Shown: positions 10,721 to 23,993, numbered from the stretch's first letter. The stretch: 64,000 nucleotides of DNA from Malurus cyaneus samueli (GCA_009741485.1 CM019214.1:28672746-28736745), one strand, 5' to 3'. Program-made: numbers and translations. Notes: a model not told the origin generated them from the sequence alone.

Positions 10721-13700
10721 AAAATCACCGGCACACCAATGGCACAAAAGAGCTTAAAATCCAAACCTGAAAATTTAATACAATATGTTATTAATGAAAT
10801 GGGTTGATATAATAAAAAATATTTTTATTTTTACTGAGTGAAGCAACTGAAGAAATGAGCATATAAATTATGCCATAGGTTTAGTTGACTTCTGAGGAAA
10901 TTTTAGGAAAGCACGTTTCTTCACACGCTCTAAGGAATTGATCTTGGCACTCATACAAATCATGGCAAAATTTCTCATTAAACTTTTGTAGAATATTTGA
11001 TTTTATGCCCATTTTTTCCCTTTAAGAAAGATACAGCAAATTAATCAAACAGGGACATTTATCTCCATAAAGCAGTCATGGGACAGTCCTATGGGATTTA
11101 AGGGTGCAAGGAGCCCTTGGTGGAAGGGACAGTAAGGAGAAAGTGAATACATGCAACATATATAATTTTATATTATGTAAATAAACATTACTTCCAGCAC
11201 TCACCCAGGATAATAAGCCATAAAAAAATCTAAAAATATAGATCTAGTAATAACTCAGTGTGAAAAAAAGGAGGAAGATATATTGTTTTGTGTTTGCAGT
11301 TCACACACATTTCTATTTAGAAAAGGATTGTGTTTATCCCAACCTTGGGAAACAGAGGTGCTTTTCTAGCCCTGTTTTGGACAATGAAGGAACAAAACCT
11401 CCATAGGACTTACCTGGGGTTATGCAAGGAGGCTGCAAAAACAGTCAGGAGGAATCCCAGTCCTCATCAGTCCCCTTGTTTTAACACACTGATGTTGACA
11501 TCATGCCTGGGAATAGGTCTGAGATTAAAGAGCAGCTTGCTGTTGTCAAGAGCTGCAATATAGTAAATTTGGGATTGCAAGCAAGGTAACACAGGAAATT
11601 GCTTGCATAACATGGGAAATTCACAGCCCATGCATGGAAGGAAAGATCTTCCACACTTTTCCATTTTCTGTTGAGCAATGTCATATATTCACAATTGTTG
11701 AATACCAATGAAACTCCGTAAATGCTTAAATAATGTCACAGTGAGAGTGCTTTAGAGTTTTTGGTACAAATCTGACCTCTGAATAAAATTGGTTCTTCAT
11801 TCCAGAAAAGATTACTGTGACCTTTACTTCTCCATTTTCCTAATGGTTTCTTCACTACAATAACAAAATTGAATGGCTATCTCAGCCATCTCTAAGATTT
11901 GGAATTAAATTTACCTAGTGCAAATCAATAAAGTGGAAATCAAAACTAAAAGCTTGGGGTTATTTTAGCAATACTCTGTGTGTAATACAACTGTGCATTT
12001 AACCTCTGGACTAAATGGTGACTCCATAACTAAGTCAGTCAGTGAATGCATGCTTTACATACTTCAGTGGGATCAAACTGTTTAGATCAGCAAGGATTAA
12101 TGAGAAGATCTGCCAAAAGTGATTTAGAGAAAGGCTGCCTACTCAATCCTGTGAGTTTGTTACAGGCCATCAAGACAGGAGACCTACTCAAGGTACATAT
12201 AAAATGGTCCTTTGCATGGAAAATTGGTTGATTTTTTGGTTTTGGCCATACAATGATTACATGGCCTGGTTCTAGTGGGGGGACACATATGGAGGAAGGA
12301 ATCCCCATCCCAGCTCTGCCAACAGAATGTCCATTAGGACTGCAGCCATTTCCCCCTGTTCCAGCTATGGAAATCTCACAGCTGTGGGCTCAGGTCTTCT
12401 CTTGATGCCAACCAACTTCTCAGCTGGCCCTCACAAGACCATCTGCACGAGGAACAGCCTGTTCCCAGGGCTACCATTGAGCTCTTTATCCACAGACCTT
12501 GGATATGTCTGACCTGCCAAGGTCTGTTGGTGCAGGAGAAATTGAAATATTTTGCCCAAAATAAAGTCAGCAGGGAAGCAGTGTCACTGGGATTAAGCCC
12601 CACCTTCCCAAGCTCAGGTCCTGGTCTCTGCTGGACCACAGGGCTGCTGTGCTGGGGTGCTGGAGGATCACAGCAGACACGAGAAGAGCTCGCACTCCCA
12701 ATCCCTCCACTCCTTCCCAGTGATGAGACCCCCATCTTCCCTAAGGGAATGGGGGTCAGGCCCACCTGAGGGACCCCAGGACATGCTGGCAGGTACCATT
12801 CCTTGTGCTCCCTCAGTAACCTGTCGAATGGAGCCAGTCTGACACAGCCATCCTCAGCCTAAGAGGAAAGTGGCACACTCACTGGGATGGATCCAGGGCA
12901 CACAGCCTCTCCAAGAGAAGGGATGCCATGGATCCCCAGAGCTGGGATGCACAGCGCAGCCCAGGCACGGTGACAGGCAGGGACAGCGAGGTGCCCGTGC
13001 TCGCAGGGCGCTGCAGGGCACAGCACAGTCTGCCCCATCCCCAGGGGCTGTGCCACAGCTGCCGTGCCAGCTCTGTGCTGCTCCTGGGCACAGCACACAG
13101 GCAGAGCATCTGCACCTCTCCTGCAGCTGGGAGCCTCTGGAGGACTCTCATCAGCTCACAGGGGCTGGGATCGCTCCTCAGGCTGGGCAGATAATGGGTA
13201 ACCAGCTTCCTGCAGGTCTCTCCCCACTACAGCACCAGTGTAATTAGTCAGTGTTCTGCTGGAGGTAAATATTAATTAACTGAGATGAACCTTCTTTTTA
13301 CCTTAAGATTTCAATTTAATTTTTATTCCTGCATCTAGGATACGTGTCATACAAGAATAACACATTAATGCATTAAAATTGAATATTAGTGGAGACGATG
13401 AAAGGATGAGAGGTATAATTAACTTTCAAATAACATACAAGTGCAAGTAGGCAGTATGATAATATGCATAACAAATAATAATAATAATATCCCTGCTTAA
13501 GGTAAAACCACCTATTTTAACAATGGACACAATTAAGATGATTTCCAAACATGTTTTTGGAAGTGTCTGTTCATTGCAGCTTCGTCTGAGCCAGCCTCTT
13601 CATGAGAGTGCTCATATGAGCCTAAGTGCCAGTGTAACCATGTCCTGTGCTGTGTCAGGGCTAAGACCTGAGCACAACGTCCTCCTTCATCCCACCACCT

Positions 13701-14591
13701 TCACTGTGATATCCCCTGGGACCACAGGGAGCTCAGGAAACCAGGCTGAAAGGAAGCCACAGCTTTTGGATGAAAAAATATTCTGGTTTTAAGACCCTCT
13801 CTTGCTTTAATAAAAAGCTCAGCCTTACTCCTGCAAAATAATTTTTTGTAGATGTGATGATCTGTGGCGCCTCCTCAAGTCCTACATGGAAATAGAGTGT
13901 TTGGAAGTTTCTGGATGAAAATACCATGGATGAAAAGCCACACTGTAGTGTTAGTTTCTAATCGCAGTTAGACCAGGTGTAAATCCCAACACATGAGCCC
14001 TGAGTCCAGCTGCCTTCCTACAAGAGGCAGCCTAAGGTGGCTGAGTTTGGCTCCTGCCTCAGTGCTGGAGAAAGAGGCTGATCAAACATAGGCAGGAAGC
14101 CTGACCACATCCCATAAGCAGGAAGTTAAGTCTTGCTCCTTCATACAACTTCCTAAAATCTTCCTTGCATCCATTTTAGGAGTCCAGTCGTGGCTGAGGT
14201 GACATTTTCTGTATGGATTCATGTTGGCTTTGATGAGGTCACATTTTCATGGTGTTTCATTCAGTGAAAAGCAAAGTTAAGCCAAAAAGGAGAAGGCATG
14301 TTCTGAAAAGTGGAAAAAACCTGTCAATCTTTGGTAAGACGGATTTTAGATTACAAAGAGAGAAACCATCTAATTCAAAGTTCATGTGAGTTAAGATTCC
14401 CAAATTATAAAAAAGAACAATATTAAGCAAGTGTTTTTATAGTTTCAAAGTGCTTCACAGGCATGAATTAATTAGCTGTAATATGAGTTAAAATTCTGGA
14501 TGTCAAAATCAGATTTCACTGGGGCACAGATGCCATTAGAACACACAGCTGACCCCATAGGAGCTTCAAAGGCATTAAAGGAATCACATTT
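10721..14591. other. Intergenic with a GC-rich patch at 12300-13250
   Basis: Nothing coding is recognised. The GC-rich patch supports open frames of 80-130 codons in nearly all six frames at once, which is the behaviour of stop-poor GC-rich DNA, not of a gene. Confidence 0.65.
13478..13492. repeat. (AAT)n short microsatellite
   Basis: Four to five AAT units inside AT-rich DNA. Confidence 0.8.
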
Positions 14592-14645
14592 GGGAAGGGA
14601 AGGGAAGGGAAGGGAAGGGAAGGGAAGGGAAGGGAAGGGAAGGGA
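14592..14645. repeat. (GGGAA)n microsatellite, about 10.8 perfect copies
   Basis: Fifty-four bases of perfect GGGAA units. Runs of three G spaced by two A make the plus strand a textbook G-quadruplex candidate. Likely length-variable between individuals. Confidence 0.97.
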
Positions 14646-16439
14646 GAATGGCACAAAAGCAACAGCCCTTTTGAACATTTCAACCAATTTTCAAGCATTT
14701 ATTTTCAAGGAGACAAGTAAAAAAAAATGCAATTGTTTTAAAAAAATGAAGAGGAGCAGATGCAGATAATAACTCAGGAAACAATGATTCATTAATTAAA
14801 TTAGGGATCAGAGTTCTTGAAACAGCATGTGAGGAATGAAAAATCGGTCTGATGGATGACATTAAACGTCAGATAATTAGGATCACTTTTGACAGAACAG
14901 AGGTTTAGCAAAGAAACCTAAAGTTTATAAAGAACACTGCAGTAGCTTCTGGAAATATCAGCATTTCAGTAGATTTTCTCAGTAAAGTAGATGGGGATAG
15001 AACTCTGCCAGCAAAGGTAATTTTGAAATTCATACAATTAATTTTCAAGACTGTTTTAATCTCATTCCATTAAAACCCTTCCCATAACAACATATTGAAC
15101 TTAAACCACACTTTCTCAGTAGTCTCAAAATACTGCCCTTTCAGTCATAAATTGCTGGCCAAAACTCATAGTCTTGAAGGTTTGTCTTCACCGCAGTCAG
15201 AAAATTATCTTGGTCTCTGCTGAAAAGTTTTAATTGAACAAAGGTCAACCCTGAAAAAGCTGTACAACAAGTCTTGAGATGTAAACACAAGAGTCTGTCC
15301 AGCAATGCTCTCAATGCACCTTCACAAGATTTTCTCAGGTTCAGCACTCATTTCAGATGGGTTTCTCCTTCACAAGCATCCAGCTCCTTTGAGTGAATTC
15401 CTCACTTGACCAAAAGCAACAGCTAGTCCCTCCACCTACTTCAGTGAAGTAAGAATTCCCTTTTCCAAGTGAAGATTAATTTTAGTGTATATGACTCAAT
15501 GTACTTATGTTGAATTTATTAAAATCTCCATTAACTTTCCATCAGACTTTTAAACCATTCTTACCAAATAATTTTAGAAGGAAGTTCCTTTTAGGCTTCA
15601 GTGCTGTGTATAAAACAGGTGATCTTTAGAACTGTGAAAAAAGTTAACTAAACTACTGGTAATCACTTAATACTCGAACAACATGTTGTCATGTTAACCA
15701 TAGAGTGTAGCATCACTTCTCTGTGTCACACAATGGGACTGTCTCCATGTCATAAGATGTGCAAACACGTTGGATGCTCTTGTGTCCATGGATGGCTCCT
15801 TCTGTTGCCCACCTCCTGTGGATTTTCACCTCCACTTTCCCTGCCAGCAGCAGTACAGCTCACTCCAAGAAGGAGTTGTTGTTTACAAGTTCAGACTGGT
15901 AATACAAGAAAGGAAGTGAATTTTCAGGCCTCAGAGCTGTTGGTGGTAGCATCTAGTAATTAAATACTGGAGGCTTTGCTTAATTCCGTAGTTTCTTGTG
16001 CAGCACAAGATCTGAAATAAGGGCAGAGGAGATGAACTCTATCCTTGCTGCCTTTATGGGTGCTGCTAAGCTTTGATGGGTACTGCAGCGCTATCTCCCA
16101 AAATTCCCTCAGAAAAGTTATGGACACCTGGATCTGTTTCTGTACTGGCTCACTGAGCCTTCCCTGTTCTTGACAGCATTCCTGGAACCGATCTGTCCAG
16201 GACTGTCTCCACAAAATCCCAGTCAAGGTAGGTTAGCTCCTCAGTCAGATTGCTCTGCTAGCACTTCCACCATGAAGGGTTAGTCCACCACCAGGCTTTT
16301 GTATTTCTCTCTTTGCTAGAACAATGAAGAGCAGCATGTGTTTTCACTCCTATAATATGTGTTCTCACATATTCTTAAAAACTTTATGGACAGCTGATAA
16401 AAGCTCAAAGGCACCAGCTTGTAGCTTGATGCCTTCCAA
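14646..16439. other. Intergenic, no gene seen
   Basis: AT-rich with short chance frames only. No repeat family recognised. Confidence 0.65.
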
Positions 16440-16830
16440 AAAACAAGACGGGAAATAAAATTAAGTCATGTAACTTATTGAGAACAAAACCCAAAAACTC
16501 ATTATGACGTGGCTAATTTGCTCTAGTAACATTTTACAAGTGTTCCTACAAGACAAAAGTAGAAACGGCAATTGAAAAAACTGCACAAAGACGAGAAATA
16601 GAAAGTAAAAAAGCCAACAACAATACATCACAAACAGCTCAATAAATAATAGTGCAATTTTCCTAGCTAATAGAATGTTTTAACACCTGAATACACTCAC
16701 ACGCCTGATTAAACACTAACAACATAAACCCATGAAAGAAGATTATAAGTTGTAATATCTCTTTGCAAATAATAGCATATTAGCCACTGTTGCATACTTC
16801 TCCAATTACATCCCTTTCATTCTTTTCATC
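16440..16830. promoter_or_regulatory. Candidate conserved non-coding AT-rich block
   Basis: Repeat-free AT-rich stretch with a CRE-like TGACGTGG at 16505-16512 and an octamer-like TTTGCAAAT at 16762-16770. Weak evidence. Confidence 0.15.
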
Positions 16831-19591
16831 TGGAAAACAGTTCACATTATAATAGTCAGCATCATTTGTGTTTTAAAACAAGCTATTACTTTGTATGCGG
16901 TGTATATTGCCAAATTGCAGGTCTCTTTCCCCATATATCTAAGTACACTCTCAAAGTTAATAAAATCAGCAACTGGCAAAGTGAGTTATCTTTAACTTGG
17001 CTTTCTATGAAAAAATGTTTAAACTTCAACAAACACTTACTCCTTGTCACACTGGATATTATTCCCAGGCCTTCTTCCCTCTTCTTATCAGATGTTGCCA
17101 GGAGCAGGAATTGCACCTGACAGCAACATCCCCACAGGTACCAAAATGCATGAGCCTGCCCACATCCACATCCATGCAGCTTTGTTTGGCTCCTGTTCTG
17201 TTGACTTGAAACAAGTGTGGGTGGCTTGAAAGAAACATGGAAGGCCAAAACCTCTGGTTTCAGTGGCAGCAATCTCAGTTCACCACCTTCTCTAATCAAT
17301 CACTTTCATTCTTTTCTGCTTTCCATGCACCTCCAGCTATGCAATTCTCTGTCTTTTCTTGCTTAGACATTCAGCCACTGTAATTTACTGACCTTCAGAC
17401 CTGCTCTTATGCTGGAATTACTTACAAATCCCTGGTTGGTTTTCAAATCCTTCAAGTGAGGCCAGAGAAAAGAACCCCATGAGATTTAAGCAAGTAAACA
17501 AACTTTCCAGCCCAATGGCTGGAACAATGGAAAAGTTCAGCTCAGTGTGCTGTAGCATTTTGACTGTCTTGAAGGACAGGATAAACAAAAACTTCCCAGG
17601 AACATTTTGGTTATGCTCCATTCTGTTTTAATGTACCAGGTGAAACTCCATCACCTGTTGCATTTGCATGGTTCCTGTACAGCACAAAAATCCATGGTAA
17701 ATACAGCCTGGGGCTGAGTCAGTATGGCAATTTATGTGCTTCAGAGGGTGTTCAAAGTGAGGAGGAAAATGAGCCAAATCTTTTTAAAGCATGCTGTTTG
17801 AACAGAGGTGATATTCAGAAAAGGCAGCCTAGACTGATGTATCTGTTAAGAACAAAACCAGGACAGTAGTTTACTTTTCAGATAATTACTTTCTCTTTTC
17901 TTCTTAATTTTGTGTCCCAGCTGTTGAGGTATATGGAACTGTGGTTATGATTTATTCACCATTATAGAAGGAAGGTCATATTTTAAGATTTTTCCATGAT
18001 CTTCTAAACCATCAGGTCCTGGCTATTTACTAAGACAGACCAAGGAAATTTTGGACCAGTCTTCATAACTGATACAGCTAATTCTAAGCCTCCTACCAAG
18101 AAAGTTCAAATTGGTTAAAATTTTCCCTTTCACTTTTTTGACTCCTAGAAGGGGACAATTTGTGTAGTCTTTATTGGCAATCTACCCACTAATATGCCCA
18201 TGGAGTTCACAAGGAGGTATTTTTAAACTGCTCCTATAATTAAGACATAATCAGAAATTATATCATTATTGTTTCTAGTGATCATCTTTCCTAGACACTC
18301 TCTTGGGGTGAATTATCCAATATTATTCTGATAACACCCTACACCTCTCTCACCAAAGAGCTCTTAGTGTGCTAAAAATCTTTGTAAGAGTAAGTTCCCT
18401 TGGAGATAAAGCTGGGGGGGGAAAAGAAAAGAAAAAGAAAAAAAGGAAAGAGTATATGTAAAGGTTGGGAGATGCACAAGTGAATTTAGCAGGTTTTGGT
18501 GGCATGCAAAAAGGATTTGCAAAAAAACCCACCTCTACAGGAATGAGGATAACTATTAAAGGAGACAGATTAGCTAGTTTCCCCCCATTCTTATTTGTAT
18601 TCCTGTTATCTTGTGCAGAACTGTGGGACTATACAGAGATGGTGTTAGAATTGAAAAGCAGGTAATACAAATTGAAGAGGAAAAACCCCAATCGGAAAAG
18701 TAGGAGAAGGCCTGACCATAACTGCACGGTGTAAGCTCACCCCCAGCATGTATCTCAAGAGTAACAACAGCAGGTGAGAGCTGACACTGCCACAAGCTCA
18801 TCTGCCACAAACTTGTACATTCTCTAGATTGTTGTTGTTATTAAAAGAGGTAGATACAAAGAGGAGACAGTTATATCTACAGGATCCAATGAAAATAGAA
18901 ATTTTATTCACCCTTTGCTACCTGCTCAGCCAAGAACTATGTAAAGCTTCACGTTTTCATCAAAGGTTCTGGATGAATTTATGTTGACTTCAACCACCCA
19001 GGCTGGTCTCAGAAAATCAACTTGGCTAAATTATTTTAGGAATTTTGGCTTTGCAATTAGGCTACAAGGTTTTATGGCAAATTAAGCTGCTTGACAACTT
19101 CCCACAGGTCAAAACAGGATAATCATCTGTCCTCTTGGGTACTGCAGGATCACTGTAATGGCAGTTTTCCCTGCTCACCTCCTTGAAGTCCAGTGTGCAA
19201 AGCCACTTGTAGGATTCCACTGCAAGTTTCACCAACTTCTTCCATGATTCACATCTAATGTTTCTTCTAAGACACTTCTGAAAGAGGATCATTCAGGTTC
19301 AGATTAGGTTCTAATTAAATCTAGTTCAGATTAGGCCACTAATCCTGCGAACTCATGATGCTGACACTTGGAAAAAAACTCTCCACATTTGTGCATTGAT
19401 TTCTTCTTCTTACATGCAGTGATATGCACTGCACATACAATTATTTCTTCTTTTTTTTTTAACATGAGGTCATCTCTTCAGTTTATTAAAATCATTCCAA
19501 GTTATGAATCTGTCCTCCAAAATTCTTGACAGACTGCCCTAAATTGCATCTCATGAAAGTGTTATATGCTGTTTTTCAATATCAATACAAA
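16831..19591. other. Intergenic, no gene seen
   Basis: Short frames only; the longest (minus strand, 16886-17299) is not recognisable. Contains the purine tract at 18414-18450. Confidence 0.65.
18414..18450. repeat. Poly-G run followed by AAAAG-type purine tract
   Basis: Eight G in a row lead into AAAAG and GAAAAAG repeats. It is low-complexity purine sequence. Confidence 0.85.
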
Positions 19592-19930
19592 GGAGACTCA
19601 GGGGAGAGACCTCATCACGGTCTGCAGGAGAAGCAGAGGGGCCGGTACTGATCTCTTATCTCTGGTGACCAGTGGCAGGAGCCAAGGGAATGGCTTGAAA
19701 TTGAGTTAGGGGAGATTTAGGCTGGATATCAGGAGAAGGTTCTTGACCCAGAGGGTGGTTGTGCAAGGGAATGGGCTCCCCAGGGAGGCGGTCACAGCCC
19801 AAGTCTGTCAAGAAGTGTTTGGACAATTCTCTCAGGTGTATGGTGTGACTCTTGGGATGTCCTGTGTAGGGTGAAGAGCTGGATTGAGGTGGTCTGGGTC
19901 CCTTACAATATTCTATGATATTATTCTGTG
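19592..19930 (+). mobile_element. CR1 retrotransposon 3'-end fragment
   Basis: CR1 3'-end phrases run in order: GGAGAGACCTCATCACGGTC, GGGAATGGCTTGAAATTGAG, GGAGATTTAGGCTGGATATC, AGGAGAAGGTTCTTGACCCA, GGGCTCCCCAGGGAGGCGGT, AAGAAGTGTTTGGACAATTC and CTATGATATTATTCTGTGG. Direction is plus. It is 5'-truncated and moderately diverged. Confidence 0.92.
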
Positions 19931-21429
19931 GTTGCATGAATATTGGCTGTGAATATAACAGGGCAGTTTGAAAAAGCTGCGTATGACTTGAGCACAGGAA
20001 AGGCTTCAATGTGTGCTTGTCTGTACAGCTTTATGTAGCAATATGAAGCATTTAGTTGTCCTGAATTTTCAGCAAATTGTAGTGGTTTTTGATTTGCACT
20101 AATTAATAGTCAATGACAACAGTAAGATGTGTGTGAACAACTTCCACAGGGAAAAAATCACCAGGAAGATGTCAAATAATAGCAGTGGAAAGGTTAAACT
20201 GCTCACCCATTGCATGTCTGTACCCTACAGTAAATCATTTCCTACACAGGTCAGTAAAATACTGCTGTCTCAAGCTATTTAAGACCTGTTCAAAGCACAG
20301 GGTTGTGGTTGTGGCTCCAGTGGTTCCTCATGTTGTTACTTAAGTTTTCTTCTACCTCAAAATTAATACACCTTTAAGATGAACATCCTTTTCTTCTTGC
20401 CTCTTTGCTGCACTCACTTGCACTGTGCCAACATTGCTGGCAGCCTGGCTAAGCTCCAAGGCAGATGACTGAAATGACCTGCACTGAAAATAAATGAAAA
20501 TACACCACCCCAGTGATGTTTGTCAGAACCCTCTGGAGGCAATGGCAAGAACTCCATTCACCACAAATATAGCAGAACTACCAAGATAACAAAGTTTGCA
20601 CTTGAAGCTGCAGCAAGCACTATCCACACTTGGTATTTGGGGAATAGAAATGCCAGTGAGAAAAATGCTCCCAGCTGGACCCTTAATAATCTCCGAAAAA
20701 CAATGACATCAAGGCATGGGATTAGAAGGACCATATACTAACTGAGCTGAAAAGTAAAAATCATCATTCTTCATCTGGAAGGCATATTCCAGAGGCATAT
20801 TAGGGACCCAAGCAGAGTATATGCCTCTGTAGAAGAAAACTTTCTTTTAAAAAGGGAAAAATAAAAAGAAAAGGAGAAAGGATGACGTTTTGCCTGGACA
20901 CAGTTGCTCCATGGAAGGTATCCTAGGTGTCAATGGGAGGACTCAGGAAGCAGATCCAGGCCGTGTCTGAACTGAACTGCTCAATGTCAACTCATTAAAA
21001 CAGAAAGTCTACTGTCATGCTGGTAAATTCATTTCCAACTCATTCTTTACCAACATGCTTTGGTAATGATTTAAAAAAGGAAATATATATACTTTATGTT
21101 TCATAGATATGTGGTGTGCCTCCCTACTCTGGAGTCAGATCCCAAGGGAGGACCGCAGGGTAAGAGCAAAACCTAAGAAGTCACTATTCACACACTGAGG
21201 GTCTGAGCACCACAGTTAAAATCTCTGATATGAATGGGGGTGTTTTTGCAGGAGAAGATTGTCTTGCACAGAGAAAGCCTGTGGTCCAGCCTACAATCCC
21301 TTCCGTGAGTGTCACACGCAATGTCAGAGCCCTGGTGACAAAGCAGTAGCACAAGTGTTCACGTCCTTTCCGTTCACTTATTAATAACATTTTTCTCTAG
21401 GTTCATATTATTGCCTTCCGTTTAACCTC
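19931..21429. other. Intergenic, no gene seen
   Basis: No recognisable exon, RNA or repeat. Confidence 0.65.
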
Positions 21430-21935
21430 CTGCATTGCGGTGGCGTGGCTGGCGGGGATGAATTTCAGGAATCCTTTCTGCTGTGGTCCCTTTCCGTCCC
21501 CGCTTCCAGGCGGTCCCAGCCCGGGGATGCCCGGGAGCATCCAGCCGGGAGCAGTGGAGGGTGCAGCACGGTGGGTGCGGGCACAGGGTGGGTCAGGCTG
21601 GCTGATCCCGAGTGCTGTAAAACACGAGTGTGTCACAGCGTGTGCTCGCTGCCTGCCTCACACAGTGTTCCTGTGTAATTAGGGAAAAGGCGTGCAGTGA
21701 AAACAGTGTGTCTAACAAAGTGCTCGTGCGATGCAGCTGTATCCGCTCCTAATCCTTCATTAATGCCTCATCAAAAGAGTACTGTACTTTTCGTTTGTTT
21801 CATTCGCCGAAGGTCAGCATACTTGGAAGCTATTGTCATACGGCATTGCAGACTTTTTACATATTTCTCTGGTATTGTTCCAAGCTATTGTATACGCAAA
21901 TGAGTCAATTGGTATGCAGATTGTCTATCATTAAA
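21430..21935. promoter_or_regulatory. CpG-enriched patch followed by candidate SOX/POU/AP-1 motif cluster
   Basis: Bases 21430-21620 are GC-rich with frequent CpG (GGCGTGGCTGGCGGGGATG, GCCCGGGGATGCCCGGGAG), unlike the AT-rich, CpG-poor surroundings. Next to it, three ATTGT cores (SOX-like) occur at 21831-21892, then octamer-like ACGCAAAT at 21894-21901 and a perfect AP-1 word TGAGTCA at 21901-21907. An unannotated promoter or enhancer is possible. No transcript is visible from sequence alone. Confidence 0.3.
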
Positions 21936-22849
21936 ACCATTTCAAAATCAGCTTTGTTGTGGGTTTAGCGCAGAGCTTGCATACCCTTCCTGAATGCGAT
22001 GTGTGGTTCTGCATTGGTGCGGTGAGGTGGTTGTGCCAACCTCACATGGGACCAGTCCCGGTTTTCGTATTGGCAGAACTTGCAGTGAAATCGTGGGAAA
22101 TTTTCCCTGGGAACAAGCCTGCCAGCCGAACTCCTGCAAGCTGAAGTCCTGTGCTTACACCGCCCTCGCTTTGCAAACCACACAGGCTACCTGTGGTCAT
22201 AACAGTGACTGTGCTTTACCCTCGCTTCCTTCATTTTCTGGGTTGTATTTTGCCTCAGTGCGAGTTCCTAAAGACTGCTAAACTCTTTCCCAGTCTCCCT
22301 GGGATATGTGTGAGCCCCAGAGCTGGTCCTGCCTTTCCAGCAGGCAGCACATCTCTGCAGTACCAGCACTGCCTGCACCAGCACCTGCCTTGCTGCCCGT
22401 GGCACTGAGCCCTCAAAATCAGCCCAACACATCCAAACTTCACGCACACTCAGGGCAGAGCCTTCTGCTTTGTTTTATTAAATTTCTTTTATTGAATTTC
22501 AGCCTTGAGTGAGAAACTGCTTCAGAAAATAAAGGCCACTTGCCTTTTCTATCTCCTTCACACAGTTATTCAGTGTTTCCTCTGTGTTTTTTTAGCAGTT
22601 CTCATGAGGTTTCATAAGCTCTTGGTGCAGAACCTGTATTCACTTCTCCACAAAAACTATTTTAATGACTTCTATGTGAAAAAAATAAAGAAGTATTTTT
22701 ATTTGCAGCTGCACTGTGTCAAGTGGCATAGAAGTCTTCTCTCTTTAGCAACGGAATTATAATCATAATCAGAAAAAGAAAGTTAAAGTTAAAAACTACA
22801 TTTGTATAAAAGAATTCAATGACAGGAAATGTTCATTTTAACAATGTGT
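21936..22849. other. Intergenic, no gene seen
   Basis: GC-moderate to about 22450, then AT-rich. Open frames of up to 95 codons are unrecognised and overlap on both strands. Confidence 0.6.
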
Positions 22850-23385
22850 CAGGAGATTTAGAAGAGCAGGAATGTGGATATACAATCCTTACCAGAAGTG
22901 GAGAAGAGCTGAGTTAGGGACCACCTGTACAAACTCAGAATTTACAAGGTTATGTGACCTGATGAGACACAGCTGAAGGAGCTGAAAAATTTGGTTAACC
23001 TCAATGTCAAACTGCTTTCTATGATCTTTGAAACGTCATGCAGTCACAGTCCCAGACAAGTAGGAAAAGTATAATTTATGATCATCTACAAAAAAAGGAT
23101 CTGGGAAACTACACACCAGTCAGGCTCATGTTTTTCCCTGGGAAATCTCTATATTGAGCCCTCATGGAATGTATTTCCAAGCAAATTAAGACCAAGAACT
23201 TGACTAAGAAAAGCCATTTTGGGTGATGATGAGACAACTTGCTTGATAGATGAAGGCAGAACTGTGGAGAACACTATCTTGATTTTAGCAAGGCATTTGA
23301 CAGCATCTCCCAAAAAATCCTTGTTGACAAGCTGGAAAATTTTAGTGAGCTTGGAATAAGAGCAGTTCTTGACCACTGAAACTTC
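22850..23385 (+). mobile_element. CR1 reverse-transcriptase ORF fragment, decayed
   Basis: CR1 ORF2 phrases include CTGGGAAACTACACACCAGT (NYRPV-like), GGAATGTATTTCCAAGC, and GATTTTAGCAAGGCATTTGACAGC read in two adjacent parts (the DFSKAFD-like motif near the RT active site), then AAAATCCTTGTTGACAAGCT. Frames are broken by indels and stops, so it is a fossil. Confidence 0.8.
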
Positions 23386-23953
23386 TTGCCCACAAGACGT
23401 ATTTTTCTATCTTGACTTCCAAAGACCAAAGTTAAAATAATAAGCATGAACAAATTTTCCATTAGTTTCAACTATTTCTTTATTTCATGATGTGCTGATG
23501 CAAGTCTGCCATTCACATCAAGATTTGTCAATGGTCTTTCTTTGGGCATGTCTGAAGAAATCTGTTAAAAGAGATTCCCAATCCAGACCTATTAAAACAT
23601 TGGCTCTTAAGTGAAGGAAGACAACATCCCTCACTCATCTGTGTCTGGGCAAGAGATGTCACTCTTTGGCATTACTGTTTGTGTCACAGAGGGTGGCTCT
23701 CCAGGCCACCAGCAGTGTCTTCCTTCCTATGGCTCAGGGAGAAGAAATGGGCTGTCAGGAGCTTCTGCTTGCTCTGCCTAGTCCTAAATAAAGGCAATCA
23801 GCTAGATCCCTTCAATGCAGGCTGCAGTAGTACCCAAACACATACAAAAGAAGAGTCAATTTATGATTTTCAGTTTCAATACAGCAACCTAGCAATTCTG
23901 GAGCCCTGGTATCAGGAGCCCTGGTTCCTAATGATAGGAACCTCCTTTCCATC

Positions 23954-23993
23954 ATCCTCTCATTGTGACATCACCCTCTCATTGTGACATCAC
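23954..23993 (+). repeat. 19-base tandem duplication
   Basis: CCTCTCATTGTGACATCA occurs twice in direct succession with a period of 19 bases. Confidence 0.92.

Noticed and set aside
12300..13250. Dense cluster of overlapping open frames on both strands
   Set aside because: GC-rich DNA is poor in stop codons. Frames exist in nearly all six phases and none shows recognisable protein sequence or exon borders.
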